Assembly: GCA_012520235.1 (NCBI GenBank)
Contig: JAAYOR010000014.1
Location: 1 to 39,320 of the forward strand
Source of the DNA: Fretibacterium sp.
Lineage (GTDB): Bacteria > Synergistota > Synergistia > Synergistales > Aminobacteriaceae
DNA length: 39,320 nt
Direction: 5' to 3'
The notes under the pieces were generated by a model. That model was not told the origin of the DNA. It ran no database searches and saw nothing but the letters and a program-made list of their open reading frames with translations. Within the stretch, counting starts at the first letter, position 1; each line of letters begins with the position of its first letter. A program made the position numbers and the translations under genes. Shown in pieces: positions 30,132 through 38,769 of the stretch.

Positions 30132-31820
30132 TCAGAGACCAGGCAACAGCAGTTCGTCCAAGCGCCAGAAGAGCGGGCTATTTAGCCGGCTCTTCCGCAA
30201 GAGAAGGGAGACACGCAGCAAATCAGGACAGACACGAGAAGAGAGCTTCTCTATCAAAAGGGGAACGACGGCCTGTGGCTCTCCTTCAAGTTCGCTCCTC
30301 CCCTGGTTCAGAAACAGAAGTCTGTCGCTGAACTCCAGCGCCATCTCCAAGTCGTGGGTCACAGTGATGATGGTTTTTCCATTTTTTTTCAAGCTTTTCA
30401 ACAGCTCCAGTATCCTCTTCCGATAAGCTGCATCCAGCCCTGCTGTAGGCTCGTCCAGAATCAGACAGGAGGGGTCCATGGATAAGACGGAGGCGATGGC
30501 TACGAGCCTGCGTTCCCCTCCCGAGAGGCGTATCGGATTGCGCTCCTTAAAATCCTCCTCCAGCCCGACTGCCTCAAGGGCCCGGTCAACAGAAAGAGCG
30601 ATCTCCTCTTTTGAGAATCCCAGGTTATTGGGAGCAAAGGCCAGCTCCTCCCTCACCGTAGGACAGAAAAGCTGTTCCTCAGGGTTTTGAAATACCAGCC
30701 CCACCTTGCGCCGCAAACGATGCAGCTCCTCACCTTTTTGGGGCAGAGGGACGTCATCCAAAAGGATGCGCCCCTGCTGGATGGGATACAGGCCGTTCAG
30801 ATGCTGGACAAGGGTTGATTTCCCGCTCCCCGTCCTTCCCAGGATGGACGTCCAGGCTGAATGAGGGAAACGGGCAAAGACGGAGTTCAGAGCAAGAAGC
30901 TCCAGAGGAGTACTTGGATTAAAGCGACAGCTCAAGCCCTCAACCTCAATCGCTGCAGCTCTATCGGCTTCTGTACGCACAAGCTGCGGCCGGGACAGGG
31001 GAAGGGGGAAGGAGCCCAGGGCTTCCGCAACAGATTCTATTGAGACGGAGGGCAAGGGATATCCCCTCTCTCTGAGGCGACGCGCAAGCTGCCTCAGGGG
31101 CGGAAGCTCAAAGCCCAAGCCTTCCGCAACCCCCCAAAAGTCTTCCGGGGCTCCCTGCCAGGCCCATCTCCCCTGAGCTAGGACCAAAACCCGGTCCGCC
31201 TTCTCCAGCCCTTCCAATTGATGCGTCACCTGCAGGATGGTCGTCCCTTTTTCATGGAGGGAACTCAGCACCGCAGCAACATCTGAGCGCCCTTCCGGGT
31301 CCAACATCGCCGTCGGCTCGTCCAAAAGGAGACAGTCTGGCTCTGAGGCCAAAGCCCCGGCAAGGGCCAGACGCTGTTTTTCGCCTCCTGACAGAGTTGT
31401 CACAAGGTGGCTGCGCTTGTGCAGGAGCCCCACCTGAGCCAGGGCACAAAAAACCCGCCTCCCTATCTCTTCGGAAGAGTAGCCCTGGTTCTCCGGAGCA
31501 AAAGCAACATCATCTTCCACCAGGGAAGCCACAATTTGGCTCTCTGGATTCTGAAAGACCACCCCAATCTTCCTGGAGACCTCTCCGGGAAGATAAGTTG
31601 AGGCGTCCCTACCACAAATAAAACAGGCACCCTGCAAAGGGGATTGCAGAGCGCCCAGGATTCTGACAAGGGTCGACTTCCCGGAGCCATTGCGTCCTAA
31701 GACGATCACTCTTTCTCCCTTAAAAACGTCAAGGGAAATTTCATCCAGAACCCGCGTCTGTCCATCATAAGAGAAGGTAACCTTATACAGAGCGAGAACG
31801 ACCTCAGGGGAAGCGTCCAA
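30132..31820 (-). CDS. ECF transporter ATPase, fused EcfA1-EcfA2
   Basis: This 562-aa protein holds two complete ABC ATPase domains that are usually separate (EcfA1 and EcfA2). Domain 1: Walker A GRNGSGKST (42-50), Q-loop VVFQNPE, signature LSGGEKQR (143-150), Walker B LLLDEPT (164-170), switch His (H200). Domain 2: GRTGSGKST (328-336), VFQNPEEQLF, LSGGERR (432-438), LILDEPT (453-459), and THDLE. Both domains keep all catalytic residues. A C-terminal segment from about 515 is unassigned. Start: TTG 31820 is the first usual start codon after an in-frame stop at 31827-31829, but no clear Shine-Dalgarno is visible, so a slightly later start is possible. It lies 29 bp after rplQ and upstream of ecfT and truA. 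Confidence 0.92.
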   Translation of the reverse strand: MDASPEVVLALYKVTFSYDGQTRVLDEISLDVFKGERVIVLGRNGSGKSTLVRILGALQSPLQGACFICGRDASTYLPGEVSRKIGVVFQNPESQIVASLVEDDVAFAPENQGYSSEEIGRRVFCALAQVGLLHKRSHLVTTLSGGEKQRLALAGALASEPDCLLLDEPTAMLDPEGRSDVAAVLSSLHEKGTTILQVTHQLEGLEKADRVLVLAQGRWAWQGAPEDFWGVAEGLGFELPPLRQLARRLRERGYPLPSVSIESVAEALGSFPLPLSRPQLVRTEADRAAAIEVEGLSCRFNPSTPLELLALNSVFARFPHSAWTSILGRTGSGKSTLVQHLNGLYPIQQGRILLDDVPLPQKGEELHRLRRKVGLVFQNPEEQLFCPTVREELAFAPNNLGFSKEEIALSVDRALEAVGLEEDFKERNPIRLSGGERRLVAIASVLSMDPSCLILDEPTAGLDAAYRKRILELLKSLKKNGKTIITVTHDLEMALEFSDRLLFLNQGRSELEGEPQAVVPLLIEKLSSRVCPDLLRVSLLLRKSRLNSPLFWRLDELLLPGL

Positions 31821-31849
31821 AATAAATCAGGATTGCAGGCGAAGACGTG

Positions 31850-32218
31850 TTACTCTTCGTCTCGTTCGACGAGCTGAATAACTGCCATAGGCGCTCCGTC
31901 ACCCGAGCGATTCCCCAGCTTGACAATGCGCGTATAGCCCCCCTTATCAAACGAGGCATAACGGGGTGCTAGCTCCTGGAAGAGCTTGGTCGCAGCCGCC
32001 TTATGGGGCATGCGGGAAAAAACGATTCGAATATCGTGGACACTACCGCCACGAGCGCGCGTTATTAATTTCTCCGCCACGCGACGAAGCTCCTTGGCCC
32101 TCGTGACCGTGGTCGTAATCTGCCCCTTAAGGAAGAGGTCTGCTGCCATACCGGCCAGCATAGCCATCCTGTGGCTTCCATAACGACCCAGTGTTCTACG
32201 ATCCACACGGTGTCTCAT
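31850..32218 (-). CDS. rplQ: 50S ribosomal protein L17 (bL17)
   Basis: The 122-aa protein shows the L17 pattern MRHRVDRRTLGR at the N-terminus, then TVTRAKELRRVAEKLITRA and GGYTRIVKLGNRSGDGAPMA near the end. L17 binds 23S rRNA at the exit side of the large subunit. GGAGG lies 11 nt before the ATG. It follows rpoA by 26 bp, the standard alpha-operon position. ecfA begins just downstream. Confidence 0.98.
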   Translation of the reverse strand: MRHRVDRRTLGRYGSHRMAMLAGMAADLFLKGQITTTVTRAKELRRVAEKLITRARGGSVHDIRIVFSRMPHKAAATKLFQELAPRYASFDKGGYTRIVKLGNRSGDGAPMAVIQLVERDEE

Positions 32219-32244
32219 AGATGTGTAATCCTCCTTTGGTGCTT

Positions 32245-33225
32245 CTAAGACTTTTTCTCGCGGAGTTTAAACCCCACGCTTTCCAGCTTATCCTCGATCT
32301 CCTTCAGGGAGACTTTGCCTAGGTTGCGTATCTTCAAGAGATCTTCTCTCGATTTTTGCAAGAGCTCGCCTATGGTGTGGATTCCGCCCCGCAAGAGACA
32401 GTTCTCGCTGCGAATAGAGAGCTCCAGGTCACGCACCGGACGTGCAAGGAACTCAGCTTCTTCAGAAGTCATTCCCGCATCCACAGTCCCCTCTCCGGCC
32501 TCTGAGCTCTCGGGAGGAGCTCCGCTCTCCAGTTGCTCCAGGCTCGTGACGATATGGCCAAAGTAGGTGCGGATGATCTGCGACGCCTCGCAGACAGCAC
32601 CTTCGGGGGTCACAATGCCGTTAGTCCAGACATCAAGGACAAGGCGCTCGTAGTCCGTTCTCTGCCCCACCCGCGCAGCTTCGATCCAGTAGTTGACCCT
32701 ATGGACCGGAGAGAAGAGCGCGTCCGTAAGGAGAGCGTCTATAGGGAGATAAGTCGGACGCGGGCGCTCTACAGAAAGATATCCGGTTCCCTGTTCAATG
32801 TAAAGCTCCATTGAAAGACGAGCACCCTCCTCAAGAGTACATATCTTTGCCGTGGGGTCAACAAATTCAACCTCGCTGTCCGCCATAATGTCCCCCGCCA
32901 TCACCTCGCCCGGTCTCTCGAAGTCCATGCGCAGGACTCTCACATCTTTGCTTTTAGAGCGAACGGGCACGTGCTTCAAGTTCATCAGAATCTCAATGAC
33001 ATCCTCACGCACACCTGGGACAGTACTAAATTCGTGCAGGACTCCCTCAATGCGGACCGATGTGATGGCGGCCCCTCGAATAGAGGAGAGCAAAACTCGG
33101 CGCAACGCGTTTCCCAACGTCATCCCATAGCCCCGCTCCAGAGGTTCGACGGCCAAACGCCCATAGGTGGGAGTCTTTTCCTCTATTTTCAACAAGGGCC
33201 GCAAGATTTCCAGAGTTTCCAACAT
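32245..33225 (-). CDS. rpoA: RNA polymerase alpha subunit
   Basis: The alpha subunit dimer nucleates RNA polymerase assembly and its C-terminal domain binds UP elements and activators. The 326-aa protein has the dimerisation domain with ERGYGMTLGNALRRVLLSS (about 30-48) and a C-terminal domain (about 255-326) with NCLLRGGIHTIGELLQKS and LLKIRNLGKVSLKEIEDKL, the helix-hairpin-helix that contacts DNA. A Glu-rich linker (SGAPPESSEAGEGTVD) separates them. AGGAG lies 8 nt before the ATG. rpsD, often between rpsK and rpoA, is absent; the 88-bp gap before rpoA holds no gene. Confidence 0.98.
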   Translation of the reverse strand: MLETLEILRPLLKIEEKTPTYGRLAVEPLERGYGMTLGNALRRVLLSSIRGAAITSVRIEGVLHEFSTVPGVREDVIEILMNLKHVPVRSKSKDVRVLRMDFERPGEVMAGDIMADSEVEFVDPTAKICTLEEGARLSMELYIEQGTGYLSVERPRPTYLPIDALLTDALFSPVHRVNYWIEAARVGQRTDYERLVLDVWTNGIVTPEGAVCEASQIIRTYFGHIVTSLEQLESGAPPESSEAGEGTVDAGMTSEEAEFLARPVRDLELSIRSENCLLRGGIHTIGELLQKSREDLLKIRNLGKVSLKEIEDKLESVGFKLREKKS

Positions 33226-33313
33226 AATCCACGCTCCTATTCTTCACAGACGCCAAGGAGTCATGCCGTGAACCAGTCATGAAGAAGACTCTCCACCGCA
33301 ACCGCCAAAAAAA

Positions 33314-33706
33314 TCAAACACGGCGTCTTTTAGGCGGGCGACAACCGTTGTGAGGAATAGGCGTCGCATCTTTGATGAGATTCACCTGCAGACCCGCTGC
33401 CTGAAGAGAACGGATAGCGGACTCCCGGCCCGGCCCAGGGCCCCTCACGATAACGTCTATCTCCTGAACACCATGCTCCTGCGCTCCTTTTGCCACCTGC
33501 TGAGCTGCTATCTGAGCCGCATAAGGGGTGGATTTACGGGTGCCCTTGAAGCCGACATTGCCGCCGCTGGCCCATGATACGACGTTTCCTGCCCTGTCGC
33601 TGATGCACATGATGGTGTTATTGAACGTGGAATAGATGTGAGCTACTCCATAACCTATATTCTTCTTCTCTCGCCTTTTGCCCCTGCGGACAGTTCTTTT
33701 GGCCAC
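33314..33706 (-). CDS. rpsK: 30S ribosomal protein S11 (uS11)
   Basis: The 130-aa protein has the S11 core: [39 protein letters not shown] and the C-terminal [18 protein letters not shown]. It lies on the platform of the small subunit near the Shine-Dalgarno helix. It starts with GTG (33706), preceded by AGGAGG. It follows rpsM by 45 bp. Confidence 0.98.
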   Translation of the reverse strand: MAKRTVRRGKRREKKNIGYGVAHIYSTFNNTIMCISDRAGNVVSWASGGNVGFKGTRKSTPYAAQIAAQQVAKGAQEHGVQEIDVIVRGPGPGRESAIRSLQAAGLQVNLIKDATPIPHNGCRPPKRRRV

Positions 33707-33751
33707 GCGAGTTTCGCCTCCTCTGAAATTTTCTCTATCCGGCTTTGGGCC

Positions 33752-34129
33752 TTATTTGCCCGCCATCTTCTTGTTGGCAACCGTGCGACGCGGTCCCTTA
33801 CGCGTCCTGGCGTTCGTCTTGGTCCTCTGACCGCGCACCGGAAGGCCCAGCCTGTGGCGAAGCCCTCTATAACATCCGATGTCAATCAGGCGCTTGATGT
33901 TCATAGAGACCTCACGGCGCAGGTCGCCCTCCACTCGATAATGATCCTCGATCTCGCGCCTCAGCTTCTGAACATCCTCCTCCGAAAGGTCCTTGACCCG
34001 TGCGTTGGGATCCACGCCGGTCTTAGCCAATATCTTTTGGGATGAGGAAAGTCCGATGCCAAAGATATATGTCAATGCAATCTCCACCCGCTTATCGCGT
34101 GGAATATCCACTCCTGCAATACGTGCCAT
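33752..34129 (-). CDS. rpsM: 30S ribosomal protein S13 (uS13)
   Basis: The 125-aa protein begins [21 protein letters not shown] and ends with the tRNA-contacting basic tail [17 protein letters not shown]13 sits in the head of the small subunit and bridges to the large subunit. Its Shine-Dalgarno AAGGAGG is formed by the last codons of rpmJ, so the two genes interlock with a 6-bp gap. Confidence 0.98.
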   Translation of the reverse strand: MARIAGVDIPRDKRVEIALTYIFGIGLSSSQKILAKTGVDPNARVKDLSEEDVQKLRREIEDHYRVEGDLRREVSMNIKRLIDIGCYRGLRHRLGLPVRGQRTKTNARTRKGPRRTVANKKMAGK

Positions 34130-34135
34130 TCTTCA

Positions 34136-34261
34136 TTACCTCCTTACGCCCTGCCGCTGCTTATGACGCGGATCGCGGCTGCAGATAATGCGCACGATGC
34201 CCTTGCGTCGGATCACCCGGCAAAACTCACAAATCGGCTTGACCGATGGTTTCACTTTCAT
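34136..34261 (-). CDS. rpmJ: 50S ribosomal protein L36 (bL36)
   Basis: This short gene encodes 41 aa: [20 protein letters not shown], then [21 protein letters not shown]. The zinc-ribbon ligands are C11, C14, C27 and H33 (C-type L36). L36 normally ends at KQRQG; here three more residues (VRR) come from the frame reading through the rpsM Shine-Dalgarno (GTA AGG AGG) before the TAA. It lies 40 bp after infA in the usual infA-rpmJ-rpsM order. Confidence 0.95.
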   Translation of the reverse strand: MKVKPSVKPICEFCRVIRRKGIVRIICSRDPRHKQRQGVRR

Positions 34262-34301
34262 GGGTTCCACTCCTCAGAAAAACTTGAATGTAAAAGACAC
34301 G

Positions 34302-34523
34302 CTATTTATAGCGATAAATGATCCTTCCCCGACTCAAGTCGTAAGGGGAAACCTCCACCAACACCCTGTCTCCAGGGAGAATCCGGATGAAATGCATCCG
34401 CATCTTGCCCGAGACGTGAGCCAGAAGCTTATGCCCGTTTTCAAGTTCCACGCGAAACATAGCGTTGGGGAGAGGCTCCGAAACGACCCCTCTTGCTTCA
34501 ATGACATCCTCTTTGCTCGCCAT
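34302..34523 (-). CDS. infA: translation initiation factor IF-1
   Basis: IF-1 binds the A site of the 30S subunit during initiation. The 73-aa OB-fold protein has the family sequence [38 protein letters not shown] and [20 protein letters not shown]. Length is normal (72 in E. coli). It lies 3 bp after the KOW protein. Confidence 0.97.
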   Translation of the reverse strand: MASKEDVIEARGVVSEPLPNAMFRVELENGHKLLAHVSGKMRMHFIRILPGDRVLVEVSPYDLSRGRIIYRYK

Positions 34524-34526
34524 GCG

Positions 34527-34847
34527 CTACCCTGCCTCCCTGTCCCGATTTTGTTCATCAACAAGCGCATTCTCATCAAGCAGAGAGAGAAAGTGACGGA
34601 AACGCCCGTGATCAATGTCCTTGCCAGCTTCCACGAAATCAAGTATCTCCGTGATACACCGCGACGTCGGCTGCACGTGCTTTGGATTTTTTGCCTTGGG
34701 ATTCGTCACATTGAACCTTACGGCATCTGCTAAAGCCAGCCTGCTTCCATCAAGAAATCCAACGATCACGTAAGTGTTTCCCGCGTCCTTTCCCCTCTTG
34801 GAAATAACCACCTGACCCACTCGATAAGTCTCTAACAGCTGTGCCAT
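34527..34847 (-). CDS. KOW-domain RNA-binding protein (L14e-like)
   Basis: The 106-aa protein has an N-terminal KOW motif (YRVGQVVISKRGKDAGNTYV, about 8-27) followed by FLDGSRLALADAVRFNVTNPKAKNPKHVQPT, the L14e-like pattern (shown in two pieces: residues 31-45 and 46-61). Proteins of this type lie between map and infA in Firmicutes and are thought to bind RNA or the ribosome, but their exact role is unknown. The C-terminus is an acidic, probably unstructured tail. Its start overlaps the end of map by 16 bp, so translation is coupled. Confidence 0.87.
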   Translation of the reverse strand: MAQLLETYRVGQVVISKRGKDAGNTYVIVGFLDGSRLALADAVRFNVTNPKAKNPKHVQPTSRCITEILDFVEAGKDIDHGRFRHFLSLLDENALVDEQNRDREAG

Positions 34848-35608
34848 GGGGTTAAAATCTCAGGTCCTTCGTCAGTGATGGCGATGGACCTCTCAAAATG
34901 CGCCGCGTCGGAACCGTCGGCGGTAACGACAACCCATTGATCCTTCCCTACTCGAATGTCCTCTTTCCCCAGCATGACCATCGGCTCAATGGCCAGGGTC
35001 ATCCCCCGCTGCAGGGTTACCCCTCTGCCCGGCTTACCGAAGTTAGGCACCTGAGGAGGCTCATGAAGCTTCTTCCCAACTCCGTGCCCCGTATAATCGC
35101 GCACTAGGCCACAGTTACTTTTAAGGACAAACGATTCTACGGCATGGCCGATATCTCCTACCGTATTGCCCTTCAAGCTCACGGCAATGGCTCGATTGAG
35201 GGACTCCTCAGTCACACGGAGCAACCTCTTTCTCTCCTCGCTGATCTCCCCAACCGGGTAGGTACAAGCAGCATCACCACAGTACCCTTTTAAAAGCACC
35301 CCCACGTCGACACTGACGATATCCCCCTCCTGGAGAATACGGTCGTCGCTTGGAATTCCGTGAACCACCTCTTCATTGACAGAAACGCAGATGCTCCCCG
35401 GAAAAGGCTTGATGCCCGCAGCAAGACGATAGCCTTTGAAAACCGGCTTTCCCCCTTGAGAGAGGATGTGTTTCTCTGCAACGCGATCCAGTTCTCCTGT
35501 GGAGATCCCAGGGCGGACAACCTCCCGCAAAAGGTTCAGGATATCCGCTACAACTTTGCCAGCTCCCCGCATGAGAAGGAGCTCTTCCTCGGTCTTGAGA
35601 CAAACCAT
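34832..35608 (-). CDS. map: methionine aminopeptidase, type I
   Basis: MetAP removes the N-terminal Met from new proteins. The 258-aa protein has the five metal ligands in place: D101 (VSVDVG), D112 (GYCGDAACT), H175 (YTGHGVGKKLHE), E208 (LAIEPM) and E239 (AHFERSIAIT), plus the substrate-site H83 (VVHGIPS). The sequence is of the bacterial type Ia, without an N-terminal extension. It starts 2 bp after adk, as in the secY-adk-map order of many bacteria. Confidence 0.97.
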   Translation of the reverse strand: MVCLKTEEELLLMRGAGKVVADILNLLREVVRPGISTGELDRVAEKHILSQGGKPVFKGYRLAAGIKPFPGSICVSVNEEVVHGIPSDDRILQEGDIVSVDVGVLLKGYCGDAACTYPVGEISEERKRLLRVTEESLNRAIAVSLKGNTVGDIGHAVESFVLKSNCGLVRDYTGHGVGKKLHEPPQVPNFGKPGRGVTLQRGMTLAIEPMVMLGKEDIRVGKDQWVVVTADGSDAAHFERSIAITDEGPEILTPWHSC

Positions 35609-35610
35609 CT

Positions 35611-36255
35611 TCAGCCCAGAACAGCCTCAAGAGCTTCAAAGGCTTCTTCCGGTGTCCCGGAGACATCAATACGCCTCAGGAGCTCTTTTTTCTCATACCA
35701 GGCAATGAGAGGTGCGGTTTGATCGCCAAAGACCTTCAGACGATTGCGGATAACCCTCTCAGAATCATCCTCCCTCTGGTAGATCTCCCCATCACAGGCA
35801 GGACATTTTTTGCCGTCAAAGCCATCCTCAGCTCGCAAGAGGTTGTAAATCTTTCCACACGAGCGACAAGTCCTTCGGTTCACCAGACGCTGGACCAGCT
35901 TTTCCTCGTCAATGGCAAAGAGAACGACCGCGTCAAGAGGCCAGTCCCGCTCCTGCAAAAAAGCGTCCAGGAACTCTGCCTGAGCCACAGTACGGGGAAA
36001 ACCATCCAGGAGAAAGCCGGCCTCCGCATCCTGCTCTCTCAACCTGGCGGAAACCATCTTCACCACAACCTCATCCGGGACAAGAGCGCCCTTGCTCATA
36101 TAGCCCTCTGCTTCCAGACCCAACGGGGTTTTGTTCCTCAGGTTCTCTCGAAAAATATCCCCCGTCGAAACATGGATGCAGCCGTAACGCTCCTTTAAAA
36201 AAGCAGCCTGAGTGCCTTTTCCGGAGCCTGGAGCTCCTAAAAGCACCAAACGCAC
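35611..36255 (-). CDS. adk: adenylate kinase with zinc LID
   Basis: Adenylate kinase interconverts ATP + AMP and 2 ADP. The 214-aa long-form enzyme shows the P-loop GAPGSGKGTQ (7-16), the AMP-site FLLDGFPRT (81-89) and a LID domain with four cysteines, C130, C133, C151 and C154 (CRSCGK, CPACDG), a structural zinc site typical of Gram-positive-like enzymes and absent in E. coli. It starts with GTG (36255) behind GGGAGGAG. It lies 15 bp after secY. Confidence 0.97.
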   Translation of the reverse strand: MRLVLLGAPGSGKGTQAAFLKERYGCIHVSTGDIFRENLRNKTPLGLEAEGYMSKGALVPDEVVVKMVSARLREQDAEAGFLLDGFPRTVAQAEFLDAFLQERDWPLDAVVLFAIDEEKLVQRLVNRRTCRSCGKIYNLLRAEDGFDGKKCPACDGEIYQREDDSERVIRNRLKVFGDQTAPLIAWYEKKELLRRIDVSGTPEEAFEALEAVLG

Positions 36256-36270
36256 GGCCTCTCCTCCCTT

Positions 36271-37575
36271 CTACATCCGAAGCAGACTGCCTGATTTGCC
36301 GCCGGACTTCTTCAGGATCCCATCGTAATGGCGCATCAGGAGCTGTGCTTCTATCTGATTGACCGTATCCAGTGCAACTCCAACGATGATCAGGACGGCA
36401 GTCCCTCCAAAGTAGAAGCTCTTGATCCCGATGATCGAGGACATGAAATTGGGGATAAGGGCTACTATAGCCAGGAAAACTCCGCCCCCGAGCGTGATGC
36501 GTTCCATCACCTTAGTGATATAGTCTGCCGTAGGCTGTCCCGGCCGTATCCCCAGGATAAAACCGCCGTATTTCTTCATGTTGTTGGCGATGTCTGTGGG
36601 GTTGAAGACGACCGCCGTGTAAAAATAGGCAAAGAAAATGATCAGAGCAACGTAGCAGATGGTGTAGAAGACACTGCCGGGAGCAAAGAGGTTCTGGATA
36701 AAGCGCCCCGAACCGCTCTCGCTGAAAAAACCCGCCAGGGTGTAAGGGAAGATGAGGATAGAGGAGGCAAAAATTATTGGAATGACCCCCGCCTGATTGA
36801 CCTTCAGAGGAATGAAGGTGCTCTGTCCGCCGTAGACTTTGTTGCCAACCACCCGCTTAGCATACTGCACAGGCAGACGCCGCTGTCCCTCCTGAAGCAT
36901 GATGCAACCAGCAACCACAAGGACCATGAGGGCAAGGCCCAGTAGAAGCGAAAGGAAGCTGAGGCTGCCCGTGCGCAGCATGGCCCAGCTCTGAGTGATC
37001 GCTCCGGGGATGCGCGCCACGATTCCTGCGAAGATCAAAAGAGAGATTCCGTTGCCTATTCCGTGGTCCGAGAGCTCCTCTCCAAGCCACATGACCGCGA
37101 TGGAACCAGCTGTGATCGTCGAGACCACGAGAAGCGCGTCAAAAAAACCGCCCCCAAAAACCCCGAGACTCCCCAGCCATGTCGTCATGCCCACAGCCTG
37201 AATGACGGCAAACAACACCGCCCCATAACGCGTCCACTGTACAATTTTCTTGCGCCCTTCCGTATTGTCCTTTTGAAGCTTTTCCAGATAAGGGAAGATG
37301 ACGACAAGAAGCTGCATGACGATGCTTGAGTTGATGTAAGGAGCCACGCCAAGGGCAAAAATGCTGAAGCGCTGTAACGCCCCACCTGAAAAGAGGTTTA
37401 AAAAGTCCAGGAAGCCGCCCCCTCCCTGGTTGAAGAGATTGGACATGGCTTCAGCGTCAATGCCAGGTGTGGGGATGTGCGCGCCCAAACGGAAGATGAA
37501 TAGGACTCCCAAGGTGAAAAGAATGCGTCGTTTCAGGTCCGGAAGTCTGAAAGCATCGCCGAAAGAGCTAATCAC
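36271..37575 (-). CDS. secY: Sec translocase channel subunit SecY
   Basis: SecY is the protein-conducting channel of the inner membrane. The 434-aa protein has about ten membrane helices, the start FRLPDLKRRILFTLGVLFIFRLGAHIPTPG (first part 9-28), plug/helix 2 region with GGALQRFSIFALGVAPYINSS (shown to S), and the loop GIRPGQPTADYITKVMERIT, which contacts SecA and the ribosome. The GTG start lies 1 bp after the rplO stop with GAGGTGATC as Shine-Dalgarno, so it is coupled with rplO. Confidence 0.98.
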   Translation of the reverse strand: MISSFGDAFRLPDLKRRILFTLGVLFIFRLGAHIPTPGIDAEAMSNLFNQGGGGFLDFLNLFSGGALQRFSIFALGVAPYINSSIVMQLLVVIFPYLEKLQKDNTEGRKKIVQWTRYGAVLFAVIQAVGMTTWLGSLGVFGGGFFDALLVVSTITAGSIAVMWLGEELSDHGIGNGISLLIFAGIVARIPGAITQSWAMLRTGSLSFLSLLLGLALMVLVVAGCIMLQEGQRRLPVQYAKRVVGNKVYGGQSTFIPLKVNQAGVIPIIFASSILIFPYTLAGFFSESGSGRFIQNLFAPGSVFYTICYVALIIFFAYFYTAVVFNPTDIANNMKKYGGFILGIRPGQPTADYITKVMERITLGGGVFLAIVALIPNFMSSIIGIKSFYFGGTAVLIIVGVALDTVNQIEAQLLMRHYDGILKKSGGKSGSLLRM

Positions 37576-37576
37576 G

Positions 37577-38020
37577 TCAGATCACCTCGACCTTCCCGCC
37601 AGCAGCTTCAATTTTAGCTCGTGCCCCTTTGCTGACAGCATGAGCCTTGACGGTGAAGGCTTTATTGACCTCGCCTTTTGCCAAAAGTTTGACGGGAAGG
37701 GAGAGCGAGCGAATCAATCCCGCGTTCCTCAACTCCTGAGGGCCAACCTCACCCCCATTAAACTTTTCAGAAAGAGCAAAAAGATTGACTATCTGGTACA
37801 CCTTAGCAAAACGGGCATTATTGAATCCACTTTTGGGGATGCGACGCACCATAGGCATCTGCCCGCCTTCAAAGCCGGCTCGAACGCCGCCACCCGCGCG
37901 AGCCTTGTGTCCCTTGTGCCCCTTGCCGGCAGTCTTGCCTGAACCGCTTGCGATCCCTTTCCCCAAGCGCTTGGGTTTACGCCTGGAGCCATGGGCCGGC
38001 CTAAGATCGTGAAGATTCAT
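37577..38020 (-). CDS. rplO: 50S ribosomal protein L15 (uL15)
   Basis: The 147-aa protein begins MNLHDLRPAHGSRRKPKRLG with the glycine-rich GIASGSGKTAGKGHKGHKAR, and has FEGGQMPMVRRIPKSGFNN, all typical for L15, which buries its extended arm in 23S rRNA. It lies between rpmD and secY as in the spc operon. Confidence 0.98.
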   Translation of the reverse strand: MNLHDLRPAHGSRRKPKRLGKGIASGSGKTAGKGHKGHKARAGGGVRAGFEGGQMPMVRRIPKSGFNNARFAKVYQIVNLFALSEKFNGGEVGPQELRNAGLIRSLSLPVKLLAKGEVNKAFTVKAHAVSKGARAKIEAAGGKVEVI

Positions 38021-38034
38021 TCTCTGTCACCTCC

Positions 38035-38217
38035 TCAGTTGGCTTCCGTCCAGACGACCAGGTGTCGAACTTTTTCAAGCATACCACGGATCTGAGGGGT
38101 GTCCTCATGCTCCACTGTGGACTGCAGTTTTTTGAAACCCAGGGCCTTAATAGTATTCTTCTGTCTCTTGGAAAAACCGATAGCGCTCTTGACCCACTTC
38201 GCTTTGATCTTAGCCAT
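38035..38217 (-). CDS. rpmD: 50S ribosomal protein L30 (uL30)
   Basis: The 60-aa protein reads AKIKAKWVKSAIGFSKRQKN and ends QIRGMLEKVRHLVVW, matching L30 in length and pattern. It is the standard short gene between rpsE and rplO; it begins 9 bp after rpsE and ends 14 bp before rplO. Confidence 0.97.
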   Translation of the reverse strand: MAKIKAKWVKSAIGFSKRQKNTIKALGFKKLQSTVEHEDTPQIRGMLEKVRHLVVWTEAN

Positions 38218-38226
38218 GACGCCCTC

Positions 38227-38748
38227 CTACTCTGCCGAGACCATCGCCGGCTCAGGGGCCTTCTTGCCACGCAACTTATAGATATCCTCCGCAGTCCGGG
38301 TCTCCCTGATAGCCTCCAGAGTCGCTCGCGCCACGTTGACAGCATTGGAGGTGCGTCCGACAACCTTGGTCACGACGTCCTTAATCCCACCCAGCTCCAT
38401 GATGGCGCGCACCACTCCGCCGGCGATAACTCCTGTACCGGCCGGAGCCGGCTTCAAGAGGACACGGGCAGCTCCAAAACAGCCTGTGATAGGATGGGGC
38501 ATCGTGTCGCCGTCGCGCTTAACCTCGATAAGCCCCTTGCTGGCCTTGTCAATGCCCTTGCGCACAGCCTCCGATATTTCCTTGGCCTTGCCGATCCCAG
38601 CACCAACATAGCGTTCTCCGTCACCCACGACAACAAGGACCGCGAATCTAAAACGTTTTCCGCCCTTGACGACCTTGCTCACACGATTGATGGCAACGAC
38701 GCGCTCTTTAAGCTCAAGGGATTTAGCATCAATTCGCTTTTTGATCAT
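38227..38748 (-). CDS. rpsE: 30S ribosomal protein S5 (uS5)
   Basis: The 173-aa protein has the S5 double-stranded RNA-binding fold, LKERVVAINRVSKVVKGGKR, FAVLVVVGDGERYVGAGIGK and the C-terminal GTGVIAGGVVRAIMELGGI and GRTSNAVNVARATLEAI. S5 guards decoding accuracy and helps mRNA unwinding. It lies 21 bp after rplR. Confidence 0.98.
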   Translation of the reverse strand: MIKKRIDAKSLELKERVVAINRVSKVVKGGKRFRFAVLVVVGDGERYVGAGIGKAKEISEAVRKGIDKASKGLIEVKRDGDTMPHPITGCFGAARVLLKPAPAGTGVIAGGVVRAIMELGGIKDVVTKVVGRTSNAVNVARATLEAIRETRTAEDIYKLRGKKAPEPAMVSAE

Positions 38749-38769
38749 GATCAGCCTGCTCTCCTAAAA

